A DNA stretch of 33,907 bases from Candidatus Bathyarchaeia archaeon (GCA_038868075.1 JAWBXB010000013.1:1-33907); one strand, 5' to 3'; counted from the first letter of the stretch, positions 25,646 through 33,745 are shown. Numbers and translations: made by a program. The notes: generated from the sequence alone by a model not told the origin.

Positions 25646-25974
25646 AGAACTATTTCCTCATTTGTGCAGAAGATTTTTCCACATCTTATGCATTTAACCC
25701 TCTTAAGCAAACCCTTGTCTTTCTGGGCTGCCTGCTTGATGCTCATACGCATTGGGGATACTATCGCTTTCCTTGGGCAAACATGCTCGCATGCTATACA
25801 ACTATAGATACAGTTCTGTGGATTTACGACAACGGCTTTACCATTGAGGACTCCATAAACATTATGTGGACAAAATCTTATACATTTGGGCGCATCAAAG
25901 CCAGCGCAGCCATCACATTTATCCGGGAAAACAGTTGGATACCAAACCGCTTGCCTCTCCAAATCCACCACCAA
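25609..25974 (-). CDS. Ferredoxin-type 2x[4Fe-4S] protein with C-terminal zinc ribbon
   Basis: An electron-transfer-type protein of 121 residues. The first cluster motif is C20-x2-C23-x7-C31-x3-C35-P (a variant spacing). The second is C55-x3-C59-x2-C62-x3-C66-P. The C-terminal 30 residues hold a CxxC...CxxC zinc-ribbon pattern (95/98 and 111/114), with an extra Cys103. The ribbon is uncommon on small ferredoxins and suggests a protein-interaction or DNA/RNA-binding role. The likely start is TTG 25974; GTG codons follow immediately and could serve instead. It lies 15 nt after the permease gene's last codon, possibly in the same transcript. Confidence 0.85.
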   Translation of the reverse strand: MVVDLERQAVWYPTVFPDKCDGCAGFDAPKCIRFCPHNVYGVLNGKAVVVNPQNCIYSCIACEHVCPRKAIVSPMRMSIKQAAQKDKGLLKRVKCIRCGKIFCTNEEIVLCFNCRKSLNLK

Positions 25975-25989
25975 TAGCCCATATTTTTA

Positions 25990-27036
25990 TCATAGTGAGC
26001 CACTTAGTAACCCATAAAGCAGCCCAAATGTTACACTTCCAGCCCAAGCAATAATAATATAGTTAACCACAATCTTCCACCTTGTTATCCTTGATACCGC
26101 CAATGCATTTGCGAAATCATAGGGCTGACCCATAAGCCAGCTTAGAAGCGCACCTCTCGATAATATTACGTCTCCTCTAACCCATATTCCTTTACCTAAA
26201 ACTATTTCTACAAGCGTTGGCGTATAAAGTGGGCCGCCTAGAACAGAGGCTAAAAAGACACCCATTCCATCAGTCAAATACTCTTTAATTATTTCTTCGG
26301 GAAGGAATGCTTCCAGGTAGCTTACGGCAATTAACCCAGCAATGAAATATGGTAGAATCATTTTCGCTAAGTATATAGCGAACTTTAATGAGGCTATGAG
26401 CTCTTCATTCAGCTGCGGCTTAACAGCTTCAACTATACCAATGGGTGTGACGCTAACCCTTTGGTACTCCTTTTCAAGGAGTTTACCCCATGGTGTTTTA
26501 GATATTATGGTGTCAGCTGCAAGGGCTACTGTAGCGGAGGCTAAAATTCTAACACCAGCTATCTCCCAAGAGATCAACTCCCCAGTTAGTAGAATCGCTA
26601 AAATATTAGATGCGGGGGCCATTAAGAGAAATGTGATTGCTGGACCTATGCCGGCACCGCTATATAGAACCCCGGCAAATAGTGGAACCATTGTGCATGA
26701 GCATACTGTTAGGAAAGGTGCTATTCCAAGAGCCATAGCATATCCCGTAACCCTGCTGCTACCCATGTATTTCGTTATAGCTTCTTTGGGAACAAGTTCA
26801 TATATTAGTCCGGCAATTGAGAAAGCGAAAAGTAGGCAGATCCATGCGTGGCTAAAGTAATTGTAGAGGTATACTAGTGGTATAAGCCATACTGGATGAT
26901 TCCGCAATTCAAGCGGCTTGTAGGATTGCGCGAGTGAATATGCTTGTATGCGGCTATATACTAGGAGACCTACAACAATTATATAAAAAGATACGATTAC
27001 ACCTGTTTGTAGGCTTCTCTTAATATGTTCTTTCAC
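25990..27036 (-). CDS. COG0701 permease (DUF318/ArsP-related family)
   Basis: A polytopic membrane protein of 348 residues, about 8-10 helices. The signature CSCTMVPLFAGVLYSGAGIGPAITFLLMAPASN (about 112-144; the conserved core is CSCTMVP and LLMAPASN) identifies the COG0701 predicted permease family. The second half repeats the motif as GGPLYTPTLVEIVLG. Its two adjacent Cys in the CSC motif are what arsenic-handling ArsP relatives use to bind organic arsenicals, but most archaeal members have no assigned substrate. The start ATG 27036 has GGTGA upstream. It follows the thioredoxin-like gene by 12 nt. Confidence 0.88.
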   Translation of the reverse strand: MKEHIKRSLQTGVIVSFYIIVVGLLVYSRIQAYSLAQSYKPLELRNHPVWLIPLVYLYNYFSHAWICLLFAFSIAGLIYELVPKEAITKYMGSSRVTGYAMALGIAPFLTVCSCTMVPLFAGVLYSGAGIGPAITFLLMAPASNILAILLTGELISWEIAGVRILASATVALAADTIISKTPWGKLLEKEYQRVSVTPIGIVEAVKPQLNEELIASLKFAIYLAKMILPYFIAGLIAVSYLEAFLPEEIIKEYLTDGMGVFLASVLGGPLYTPTLVEIVLGKGIWVRGDVILSRGALLSWLMGQPYDFANALAVSRITRWKIVVNYIIIAWAGSVTFGLLYGLLSGSL

Positions 27037-27047
27037 CTAAGGCACCT

Positions 27048-27320
27048 TCACTTCGCAGCCTCAAGTATCAGTTTCTCGATCTCTTCAGGATTTGGAACAC
27101 GCCCAACTGTTTTAACAACACCGTTTATCGCTATCGCTGGGGATACTAAGACACCATATTTCTGAGTAACTTCCCTAGAGAGAATGCTGATCTTCTCAAT
27201 ACTTACTGAGATACCGGAGCCTTTAAGCTTCTCAGCAGCCTTCTCAACAGCCCTTTTAGCCGCCTGACACCTAGCGCATGGAGGTTCAGGACCTATGATT
27301 TCAACTTTAACTTCCTTCAT
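27048..27320 (-). CDS. Small thioredoxin-fold protein (MTH895/TM0996-like)
   Basis: A small thioredoxin-like protein of 90 residues with a CARCQ (C-x-x-C) active site at about 15-19, then helix, strand and the cis-Pro region VSPAIAINGVVKTVG. The family (glutaredoxin-like, COG0526-type small thioredoxins) is repeatedly found beside COG0701 permeases in archaea and bacteria. It is probably a redox partner or metal-thiolate chaperone of the permease encoded 12 nt downstream. Its start diverges from arsR across 77 bp containing a palindrome. Confidence 0.88.
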   Translation of the reverse strand: MKEVKVEIIGPEPPCARCQAAKRAVEKAAEKLKGSGISVSIEKISILSREVTQKYGVLVSPAIAINGVVKTVGRVPNPEEIEKLILEAAK

Positions 27321-27342
27321 ATTGATCCTGGGGATAATATAA

Positions 27343-27366
27343 CAATATACAAATATTTAAATATTG
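27343..27366. promoter_or_regulatory. Candidate ArsR operator (24-bp interrupted palindrome)
   Basis: CAATA-n3-AAATATTT-n3-TATTG, symmetric about 27354/27355. It lies in the divergent spacer, 23 nt from the thioredoxin-like start and 31 nt from arsR, covering the expected TATA regions of both. The shape fits SmtB/ArsR-family operators. Binding is inferred from position. Confidence 0.6.
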
Positions 27367-27397
27367 CTTTACGATGAATTTGTTAGGAGAGCCCTAA

Positions 27398-27709
27398 TTG
27401 AAGGACTTAAAGAAATTTAAGGTTAAGGTCTTTAAAGCCTTAGCGGATCCTATGAGACTTGAAATCTTAGAGTCTTTACGTGACGGGGAAAAATGCGTTT
27501 GCGAGATAGTCTCCTGTGTGAAAGCACCCCAACCAATAGTTTCTAGGCACTTGTCCATTTTGAGGGGTTGCGGTCTCGTAAAGTGCCGAAAGCAGGAGAA
27601 TAAAAGGTTCTATTCGATTAGTGATCCAGCAGTGTTACAGGTGATTGATGCCATTACTCCAGATTTTGTGACTAAGCTATCTAGGGCGGTTATTGAGGAA
27701 ATTATTTAA
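27398..27709 (+). CDS. ArsR/SmtB-family regulator
   Basis: A winged-helix dimeric repressor of 103 residues. The core reads FKALADPMRLEILESLRDGEKCVCEIVSCV..PQPIVSRHLSILRGCGLVKCRKQENKRFY. The CVC pair in the third helix (about 32-34) is the ArsR-type metal/thiol site, and two further Cys (39 and 57) are in reach. It should control the divergent thioredoxin/permease genes through the palindrome at 27343-27366. It starts at TTG 27398 with AGGAG 8 nt upstream. Which metal or oxidant is sensed is unknown. Confidence 0.92.
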   Translation: MKDLKKFKVKVFKALADPMRLEILESLRDGEKCVCEIVSCVKAPQPIVSRHLSILRGCGLVKCRKQENKRFYSISDPAVLQVIDAITPDFVTKLSRAVIEEII

Positions 27710-27751
27710 CTAGTGGCTTAATCATGAATGGAAGAATTAATATCATGATTA

Positions 27752-28280
27752 CTGAAAGGAACCTGCCTTCTCAAACCTAGGAAGATTAAGATAACCGCTC
27801 AGGCGGATAGGACGCTTGGCGAGATTATTTCAATTCTTTACTTGGCTATTCCACGCTCCCAATACGCTAAAGCATTTAATTCAGTAACATTCACGCTGGA
27901 CGGCAAGCTCGTAACCGTTTATTCCTCCGGAAAAATTAATCTCGGCTGCGTTTTGAGGGAAGAGAGTGCAGTAAGGCTTCTAGAGAAACTTAAGGCTATA
28001 CTTGACAAAGCTTACGATTATCATGAGAAACATGGCGCACCAGACTTAAGGCTTCTGGATGCTAGGCAGAGACTTAATCCGCTTGAAATATATAGATATC
28101 TTCCGAAAACAAACTGCAAGGAATGCGGGGAACAGGGATGCTTCCCTCTTTGCAGTCAAACTTGTAAACGGGGAGAAAACCCTACAGAAATGCACCCAAA
28201 TCCAACAGCCAAAATGCGGCGACAATAAAGCATATTTGGAAAGAATTTTGCAGCCAATAAAACTGGAAATCAGCATATAA
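27752..28280 (+). pseudogene. Frameshifted Fe-S domain protein (corrinoid/acetyl-CoA-synthase-type Fe-S motif)
   Basis: One frame runs through KIKITAQADRTLGEIIS, then LLEKLKAILDKAYDY, to LPKTNCKECGEQGC and then loses the family pattern. The -1 frame picks up exactly there as LFAVKLVNGEKTLQKC and goes on to 28280. Together they give the C-x2-C-x4-C..FA.KL..GE..L..C pattern of the PF04060-type [4Fe-4S] domain. The break fits one extra C in the CCC run at about 28143-28145. No ordinary start codon opens the first frame: it is closed by TGA just before CTG 27752, and an ATG at 27745 lies in another frame. Probable pseudogene, or a sequence error in a live gene. Confidence 0.65.
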
Positions 28281-28366
28281 TCATGGAGGTATGATCGCGT
28301 TAAGTCTCTGATAAGCTACGTGAAAAACTCTTATGGAAAGGTTAAGTAGCTTCCAGAAATTATCGA

Positions 28367-29101
28367 TTAATACGCTATGCTTCTTAATGCAAAAACTATT
28401 CCCCTCATACTAGTTATTATGGCTATAACTAAAATGACCCATACGATCATAAGAATCATGTACCTATAGGGTTTTCCCACGGATAGCCATTTTGGAGTAT
28501 TAAATTTTAGGTATGGTATGATAAACGCTGTCCGCTTAGAATACTCACTATATTTCTGCCCATAGATCTCAAGTAGGCTCCTTTCCTCTAAGCTTGCTAA
28601 AATTAAATATCCAATTAACAGGGTTACCCATGCTATAAGTGATATTGGTCTAAGGGATCTAATAGTTATTCCAAGCGTAAAAAGTATTATTCCCAAATAT
28701 TGTGGGTGTCTAACAAATCTATAGATACCACTAGTAATTAATCCCCCGCCTCTTTTTAGATTCATCAGCCAGAAAATGAAGGACGCTAGAAAAATAATTA
28801 AACCAATTGTTAAAAGGGTTAAATCTATAATTCCCCATCTGAAAAGAGATGGAAAGAAGATATTCTCCCCATCAATCTTAATGGCGTATGTCAGCCAATA
28901 TAGGCTCTCACCTGGGTGGAATGGATCTGATAAATCTTTAAGAATAATCCAGGGCCAAGACAGGATAGCGTAGGCTCCAAGTGGAAAGAACATTATGAAA
29001 AACAGAGGGTTTATTATTACTGTTAATGATGGTGTAATATTTATTAGTGCAAGTATGCATTCTAAGATTCTTCTGATAAACCATCCAGTTTTAATCTTCA
29101 A
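28367..29101 (-). CDS. Isoprenylcysteine carboxyl methyltransferase-like membrane protein
   Basis: A membrane protein of 244 residues with about six helices. The C-terminal half carries the ICMT/PEMT-type SAM-binding signature GIYRFVRHPQYLG, followed by LEERSLLEIYGQKYSEYSKRTAFIIP. The family methylates small hydrophobic or lipid-linked substrates, or prenylated proteins in eukaryotes. In archaea the substrate is unknown. The N-terminal extension with extra helices (about 10-100) is longer than in minimal ICMT proteins. It is monocistronic, convergent with the preceding Fe-S pseudogene and divergent from the MFS gene. Confidence 0.85.
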   Translation of the reverse strand: MKIKTGWFIRRILECILALINITPSLTVIINPLFFIMFFPLGAYAILSWPWIILKDLSDPFHPGESLYWLTYAIKIDGENIFFPSLFRWGIIDLTLLTIGLIIFLASFIFWLMNLKRGGGLITSGIYRFVRHPQYLGIILFTLGITIRSLRPISLIAWVTLLIGYLILASLEERSLLEIYGQKYSEYSKRTAFIIPYLKFNTPKWLSVGKPYRYMILMIVWVILVIAIITSMRGIVFALRSIAY

Positions 29102-29295
29102 TCCCCACTCGCCTCAAAATATTCCACTCATTATGGAATATTTCAGTCTAATTTTTAGAACATTGCAAAGAAGAAAATAATTCTTATATTCCAAAAGATG
29201 AAATCAAAGAATATATGGAGCCCTTGCTTATCCGCGCCTCATACCATAAACGTTAAATGTTAGTGATGACCGCTTTTAGAAAGAGGAAGCATTAG

Positions 29296-30483
29296 ATGGG
29301 GCAAGATTCGACTGATACTAGGGGTGCTTACGCTGCTATTCTTCTCCTTGGTTTAGTAAGTCTTTTAGGGGATGTTGTATATGAGGGTTCAAGGGGAATT
29401 ATTACACCGTACTTAGCTTTTTTAGGAGCCTCAGCTTTTGTTATAACCTTTATGGGTAGACTTGGAGAATTTTTAGGATATTTTCTGAGAATTATTAGCG
29501 GTAGGCTTGCCGATACGACGAGAGCCTATTGGTTTTTCATGTTCCTAGGTTACGGACTAATAGCATCTATTCCGCTCCTAGGGATAGTGAGAATTTGGGA
29601 GATAGCTGTAATCCTAGTTCTCTTCGAAAGGATTGGAAAGGCTGTAAGAGCCCCATCGAGAGACGCCGTAATATCAATTGTGAGTAGAGGTGTTGGTGCT
29701 GGAAAAGCCTTCGGGCTTCATGAGCTCCTAGATCAAGTGGGGGCAATTCTAGGTCCCTTAATCGTAGCTGGTTTAATGTTCTACACTAGTAGTAACTATA
29801 ATTTAACTTTCATCTACTTATCGCTTCCCTTCGTAATGCTTTTGGCAGTCTTATCCTATACCCATAGTAAGATTGGTTGGAGGAAGGCTTTTAAGCCGAG
29901 GGCTTTAACTGAAGGGGTTAAGGGAAAGATTGGAAGGGTCTTTTACATCTATACCCTATCTGTTCTATTGAATACTGTTGGGCTCATACCTTTTGAGATA
30001 ATATTATATAAGGCTACAGTTATTCTTGAACCATTAAACCAGCAATGGGTTATTCCTCTAATTTATACACTGATACAGGGTACTGATGCACCAACAGCTC
30101 TATTCGCTGGACTCGCGTATGATAAATTTAAGATCAAAGTTTTAGTGCTTTCCTTTATCCTATCAATTATTCCAGCTCTACTTGCAATGGCCGACACGAA
30201 CCTAATGATGTTAATTTTTGCTGCAGCATTTTTCGGTTTGGTTTTGGGAATGCAGGAATCTATTTATCGTGCAGCGGTTTCCGATTTCGCCCCGGCATCT
30301 CTAAGAGGTACAGCATACGGCATATTTAACACAGCATACGGAGTTGGTATGCTTATTAGCGGAGCAATATACGGCTTAATTGCGCAGTTAAATGCTCCCT
30401 ATATAGCGGTCGCCACTTATGTAATAGTGACGCAAGCAGCCGCCATAATGTTGGTCATTAGGGCTAAACCGGGAGAGGTCTAA
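29296..30483 (+). CDS. MFS transporter
   Basis: Major facilitator superfamily permease of 395 residues with about 12 membrane helices. The loop between helices 2 and 3 reads RIISGRLADTTRAYW (motif A-like). Helix 4-5 has RIGKAVRAPSRDAVIS, followed by GKAFGLHELLDQVGAILGPLIVA. The second half has LAYDKFKIKVLV (a repeated motif A) and GMQESIYRAAVSDFAPASLRGTAYGIFNTAYGVG. This 'APSRDA' type is common among archaeal and bacterial exporters of unknown substrate. It ends overlapping the converging pyrophosphatase pseudogene. Confidence 0.92.
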   Translation: MGQDSTDTRGAYAAILLLGLVSLLGDVVYEGSRGIITPYLAFLGASAFVITFMGRLGEFLGYFLRIISGRLADTTRAYWFFMFLGYGLIASIPLLGIVRIWEIAVILVLFERIGKAVRAPSRDAVISIVSRGVGAGKAFGLHELLDQVGAILGPLIVAGLMFYTSSNYNLTFIYLSLPFVMLLAVLSYTHSKIGWRKAFKPRALTEGVKGKIGRVFYIYTLSVLLNTVGLIPFEIILYKATVILEPLNQQWVIPLIYTLIQGTDAPTALFAGLAYDKFKIKVLVLSFILSIIPALLAMADTNLMMLIFAAAFFGLVLGMQESIYRAAVSDFAPASLRGTAYGIFNTAYGVGMLISGAIYGLIAQLNAPYIAVATYVIVTQAAAIMLVIRAKPGEV

Positions 30484-30962
30484 GATAAGATTTTTATGAA
30501 AATCTTGAATTTGACCCATTTTTTAGGTTCAAGTTTCTTGTAGACTTCAAAGAACTCTCTTATCTCTACCAGCTTATGTGGGTGGATGTCTGTTAAATCC
30601 TTTATCCCATCGAATCTTGGGTCTCTAATTGGTACTGAGAGGATTTTTGGGTCTTCGCCTTCTTCATCTTCTAGGATTAATACACCTATTGGTCTAACCT
30701 TAACTATGCATCCGACTTCAAGCGGTTCATAAGAGAGAACCATTATGTCAAGTGGATCATCGTCATGATACCATATTTGCGGGATAAACCCTACTCAACT
30801 GGGAAGACAACCGATGAATCGAGAACACGGTCGAGCACAAATGTCTCCCACTCCCTATGATACTCATATTTATCCCCTAGACCAGCTAACAACCTCAATA
30901 ACAGCATTAATAGTATTCGGCGGGGCATCACCTGGCGGGATATCACGCCAAAGATTAACCAT
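30480..30962 (-). pseudogene. Inorganic pyrophosphatase, frameshifted twice and 3'-truncated
   Basis: The minus strand encodes a soluble family I pyrophosphatase in three frames. ATG 30962 opens NLWRDIPPGDAPPN. One extra G in the GGGG run near 30870 is needed to join ..VVSWSR to DKYEYHREWETFVLDRV. One missing base near 30792 joins SSVVFPVE to GFIPQIWYHDDDPLDIMVL. The last frame runs to 30480 with DPRFDGIKDLTDIHPH and ..EFFEVYKKLEPKKWVK. The active-site DDDPLD is intact, but about 20 C-terminal residues of the normal protein are replaced by a short unrelated tail. The cell would need another pyrophosphatase if this is real rather than sequencing error. Confidence 0.8.
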
Positions 30963-31224
30963 AGGTACACACCGTTCTAAGCGGGACAGTAGTAAATTAA
31001 TGGAAGAATGCTGCAATTAAAAATATTGCTTATTAGACCCCCAAGAATTTTTATGTTTGGGTAATGAACCACGTTCCACACTACAGAATTATAAGACCCC
31101 AGAACGCGCGGTTCTCAGATATATTCTCAACCAGTCTTTCATTACCTCCACGTCTAATTCGCATGAATTTGTACATAAAAATCTTTAAATAAGAGATTAA
31201 TCTATAATACTCGGAGGAGTTTTA

Positions 31225-31776
31225 GTGAGTATTAGTCTTGAACCTCTAATGTTTTATGTGGGAAAGAATTTTTATGATAGAGCCAGGAAAGTCTTTAATT
31301 TAGGTATAGGCAGAAAACCTTTGCTTCAGATTCTCCAGAAAATGAGTTTGCAGCCAGCTGAGATGGACAGAGATGAGGCTATGAGGGCTCTTGAAAGGTT
31401 CACTAGAACAGGCGGAGTTTCAACGGCTTCTAAGGAGGCAATGAAAATAATGTTGGTGCCCTTCGCTTCCTTTAGAGGTGAATCAATATCTTTTATTAAT
31501 GCATATGAATTGGGCTTCGGCATCCTTATCGAAATCTTAGGGCAGATTAGAAGGGCTTTTAGAGCTCCTTTATTCGCATATATTTGGATTGCTATTCCAA
31601 GGTCTTCGGAGGGCTATGAAAGAATGATACGTTTACTAAGAGATATTAGGGATAAGGTTGGAGCTTTGCCTATAGATCCCGAGGAATGGGAGGCAATTCA
31701 GCCAATAACTGAGAAGCTCTTGGAAAGCGGCTTCAATATAAAAGGCTTAACTGAGAATCTTTGGGTGAGCATATAA
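31225..31776 (+). CDS. Hypothetical protein, 183 residues
   Basis: Intact gene with a good ribosome site (GGAGGAG about 6 nt before GTG 31225) and an AT-rich promoter upstream. The product is soluble and mostly helical: an N-terminal helix (PLMFYVGKNFYDRARKVFNLGIG), a helix with MDRDEAMRALERFTRTGG, a hydrophobic middle (ELGFGILIEILGQIRRAFRAPLFAYIWIAIP) and a C-terminal helical part ending in LTENLWVSI. I recognise no family or motif. Codon use looks like its neighbours. It is the last clean gene before the accessory region. Confidence 0.65.
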   Translation: MSISLEPLMFYVGKNFYDRARKVFNLGIGRKPLLQILQKMSLQPAEMDRDEAMRALERFTRTGGVSTASKEAMKIMLVPFASFRGESISFINAYELGFGILIEILGQIRRAFRAPLFAYIWIAIPRSSEGYERMIRLLRDIRDKVGALPIDPEEWEAIQPITEKLLESGFNIKGLTENLWVSI

Positions 31777-32359
31777 AATCTTCACGACAAATAATTCAAT
31801 CAGACTTGCCAGACTCAAGTCCCCTATATTTTTTAAAACTCACATATAATTTAGTTAACTATTTCTATGCTCACTAGAATCCTAGGATTTTTACACAGAG
31901 TAGGGAGATTGTAGCTCCATACACAGCTCAGATAAAGACCGTGTGGAACCATCACCTCAATTTTATCGAAGTATTTGTTTCTAGGCTTATTTGGAAGAGT
32001 ACGGCTTCATGGAGCCAACATTCCTCATCTATTATAATATTAGTTACCATTCCTATATCTCTACATAGGATCATTTGAAGCGGACAAAATATTAGGAGTA
32101 TACCCACTTTCCCTAATAACATTATATCTATTCACAGGATACTTGGAGAGACCAATGGAGATATCTCCATTTGTAAGAAACTCTCCCCGCAAAACCCTTT
32201 TTTCTTTTACATTTGTTCAATAAAGTAGGGGCAAAAATATTCTTTGAAATCCACTCAATGTTAATTTCAGCATTCTGAGACGACCTCTGTCTAATGTCCT
32301 TAGTTAAGATACATGTAAACATGAACTTTAATAATATTCTTGCATCAATATAATTTAGA
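31777..32359. other. Gene-poor region, about 580 bp
   Basis: No convincing gene. One stretch (about 32060-32200, forward) reads as a membrane-protein-like fragment without a start (ILGVYPLSLITLYLFTGYL), which could be the remains of a decayed gene. The area is AT-rich and borders the toxin-antitoxin and integrase-relic region. No repeats or RNA genes were seen. Confidence 0.5.
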
Positions 32360-32602
32360 GTGGTGTTTAATTTGGAAGATCTGCTTAACCGTATTGTTGT
32401 TAGGGCTGATGTTATGGCTGGTAAGCCTGTGATACGAAGTACTAGGATAACTGTTGATTTAATTTTGGAGCTTCTTGGTAAGGGCATGAAGTCTGAGGAA
32501 ATTGCGGAAGACTATAATATTGAGGTTGAGGATGTTTACGCAGCGCTCCTATATGCGGCTAAGATCCTCGGTAGAGAGGAAATAATAATTGCAGAAGCCT
32601 AA
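32360..32602 (+). CDS. DUF433-family antitoxin-like protein
   Basis: A small DUF433 protein (80 residues from GTG 32360; a TTG at 32372 with GTGGTG 6 nt upstream is a likelier start and gives 76). It shows the typical core: IVVRADVMAGKPVIRSTRITVDLILELLGKGMKSEEIAEDY, followed by EDVYAALLYAA. DUF433 members are winged-HTH antitoxins that pair with PIN-like DUF5615 toxins. The toxin gene overlaps the end of this gene, as in many archaeal modules. Confidence 0.88.
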   Translation: MVFNLEDLLNRIVVRADVMAGKPVIRSTRITVDLILELLGKGMKSEEIAEDYNIEVEDVYAALLYAAKILGREEIIIAEA

Positions 32603-32912
32603 GCTCCTGTTAGACGAGAATATAGGGCTCAGAGTGTACGAGGAACTTAAAAACCGTGGTACGGTAGTGCAGAGTGTGATCTTTGGGGGTCGGGGCATAA
32701 GCGACATAGAAGTAATTGAGATTGCGAGGAGGAAGGGTAAAATTATAGTGACTATGGATAAAGAATTCGGCTATACGTGTTCTCTGCATAAGCCGCCCGG
32801 CATAATCCCTCTTAGATTACGTGATCCAAAGTTTTCAAATAGGCTTAAAGCCATACTACGTGCATTAGATTTAGGGGAGAAAATTGTACGGCTACATGAC
32901 CATATTAACTGA
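32589..32912 (+). CDS. DUF5615 PIN-like toxin candidate
   Basis: A PIN-like nuclease fold protein of 107 residues. Acidic active-site positions are visible as LLLDEN (near residue 8) and TMDKEFG (about 55-61), in the DUF5615 pattern LLDENI...D.E...A..KG.IIVT.DKDF. It overlaps the DUF433 gene by 14 nt, so the two form a toxin-antitoxin operon. The target RNA is not known. It is next to integrase relics, a usual setting for such modules. Confidence 0.88.
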   Translation: MQKPKLLLDENIGLRVYEELKNRGTVVQSVIFGGRGISDIEVIEIARRKGKIIVTMDKEFGYTCSLHKPPGIIPLRLRDPKFSNRLKAILRALDLGEKIVRLHDHIN

Positions 32913-32915
32913 GAC

Positions 32916-33190
32916 TATGATAAGAAGAAGACCCATATCTTGAGGGAGAGGTATTCCAAATTTCTGGAGCTATGGAAGAAAAGCAACTTCGCTAAGTGAA
33001 CTGGGATCAAGCGGACTCCGCCTAAAATTTTTATATAGAGAAACTACTACTCATCCCGCTTGAGAGAGAAATTGATGATTTGATTGCTGGGTGCTCTAAG
33101 CACATAGCCGTTGCCCTCCCAACCATGAAGGAAACTGGTGCCAGGACATATGTGGTTGGACTAGTTATTGGGGCGCTGCATCACTAGTCA
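32916..33190 (+). pseudogene. Tyrosine-integrase fragment (N-terminal/central part, frameshifted)
   Basis: A decayed archaeal integrase. The piece from about 33047 reads IEKLLLIPLEREIDDLIAGC, then ALPTMKETGAR, matching the region of tyrosine recombinases that leads into the catalytic domain (the first catalytic Arg lies at the end of KETGAR). Immediately upstream, TPPKIFI continues the same protein in another frame, and YDKKKTHILRERYSKFLELW is a likely earlier part interrupted by TGA. The frame closes at 33190 or earlier. Several lesions mean it is not functional. Confidence 0.6.
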
Positions 33191-33322
33191 AGTTCGAGAA
33201 TGGAGACGAGCATATATGTAAGGTCGCTAAGATCCCTAAGGAAATGGCAAAACTAATAGAAAAACAGATTTGAGTACCTGCGCGAGCATGATGGGCTCAA
33301 GTTCTTTAGGAAAAGAAAGTAA
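33181..33322 (+). pseudogene. Short frameshifted ORF remnant
   Basis: SLVKFENGDEHICKVAKIPKEMAKLIEK is followed, one frame off, by FEYLREHDGLKFFRKRK and TAA. The two join near 33269 by a 1-nt change. It looks like the C-terminal portion of a small basic protein of the kind found beside archaeal integrases, but I cannot name the family. It has no start codon. Confidence 0.4.
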
Positions 33323-33350
33323 AGAAGGAAGAAAAGCGTTGGCTCATTTG

Positions 33351-33375
33351 TGGCGCCGCCGGACGGACTCGAACC
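33351..33375 (-). other. tRNA 3'-end fragment (candidate att half-site)
   Basis: On the minus strand this reads as the end of a tRNA gene: T-loop TTCGAGT flanked by GG and CC, then the 3' strands of the T- and acceptor stems, a G discriminator and CCA. The 5' partner strand is missing: bases before the T-loop do not pair to make a T-stem, and no matching acceptor 5' strand (GCCGCCG) is found nearby on that strand. A G73 and GCCGCCG-type acceptor suggest tRNA-Ser, tentatively. A 3' tRNA end without its 5' half is the usual scar of element integration. Confidence 0.55.
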
Positions 33376-33584
33376 AAAGACGACTGGAGAAATCTCCCGC
33401 AAATCCCCCTTCTTTTTTTGTCTTATCGAGTTGTTACAAAGCTGGATGGGAGCTCAAATTCTGTAGTGGACATGCTTCTGATAGTTCCTTTCCTTAGCCC
33501 ATCTTTCCTTTTTAAATTTTCTGATTTTGCAACAGCCCATCTTATAATGAAGAGAATTGTAGGAATTGAAAGTAAATAGAGTCC

Positions 33585-33701
33585 TTAGAGGCTAAAGAGA
33601 CTGATCCAAATTTTCCTCTTCTGTCTTAATTTACACATGAAAATAAAAGAATAAACAGCAAAAACAATGGACAAAATTACTAAATAGCGTACGTATTTCA
33701 T
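33585..33701 (-). CDS. Possible 38-residue single-pass membrane peptide
   Basis: ATG 33701 opens MKYVRYLVILSIVFAVYSFIF, followed by a basic tail and a stop at 33585. It has one hydrophobic helix and GGGAG about 9 nt upstream. It lies between integrase fragments in a decayed region, with no recognised family, so chance is a serious alternative. Confidence 0.25.
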   Translation of the reverse strand: MKYVRYLVILSIVFAVYSFIFMCKLRQKRKIWISLFSL

Positions 33702-33745
33702 CTTTCTTTTCTCCCAATTTTTACGTTTTTGCTGTGTAAATTTAA

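Noticed and set aside
29256-29312. C/D-box-like elements (GTGATGA ... CTGA) before the MFS gene
   Set aside because: No internal D'/C' boxes, and the D-like element lies inside the coding sequence.
33270-33497. Forward frame with a WRRRTDSNQR-type product
   Set aside because: This string is the usual false translation across a tRNA 3' end; the tRNA fragment at 33351-33375 explains it.
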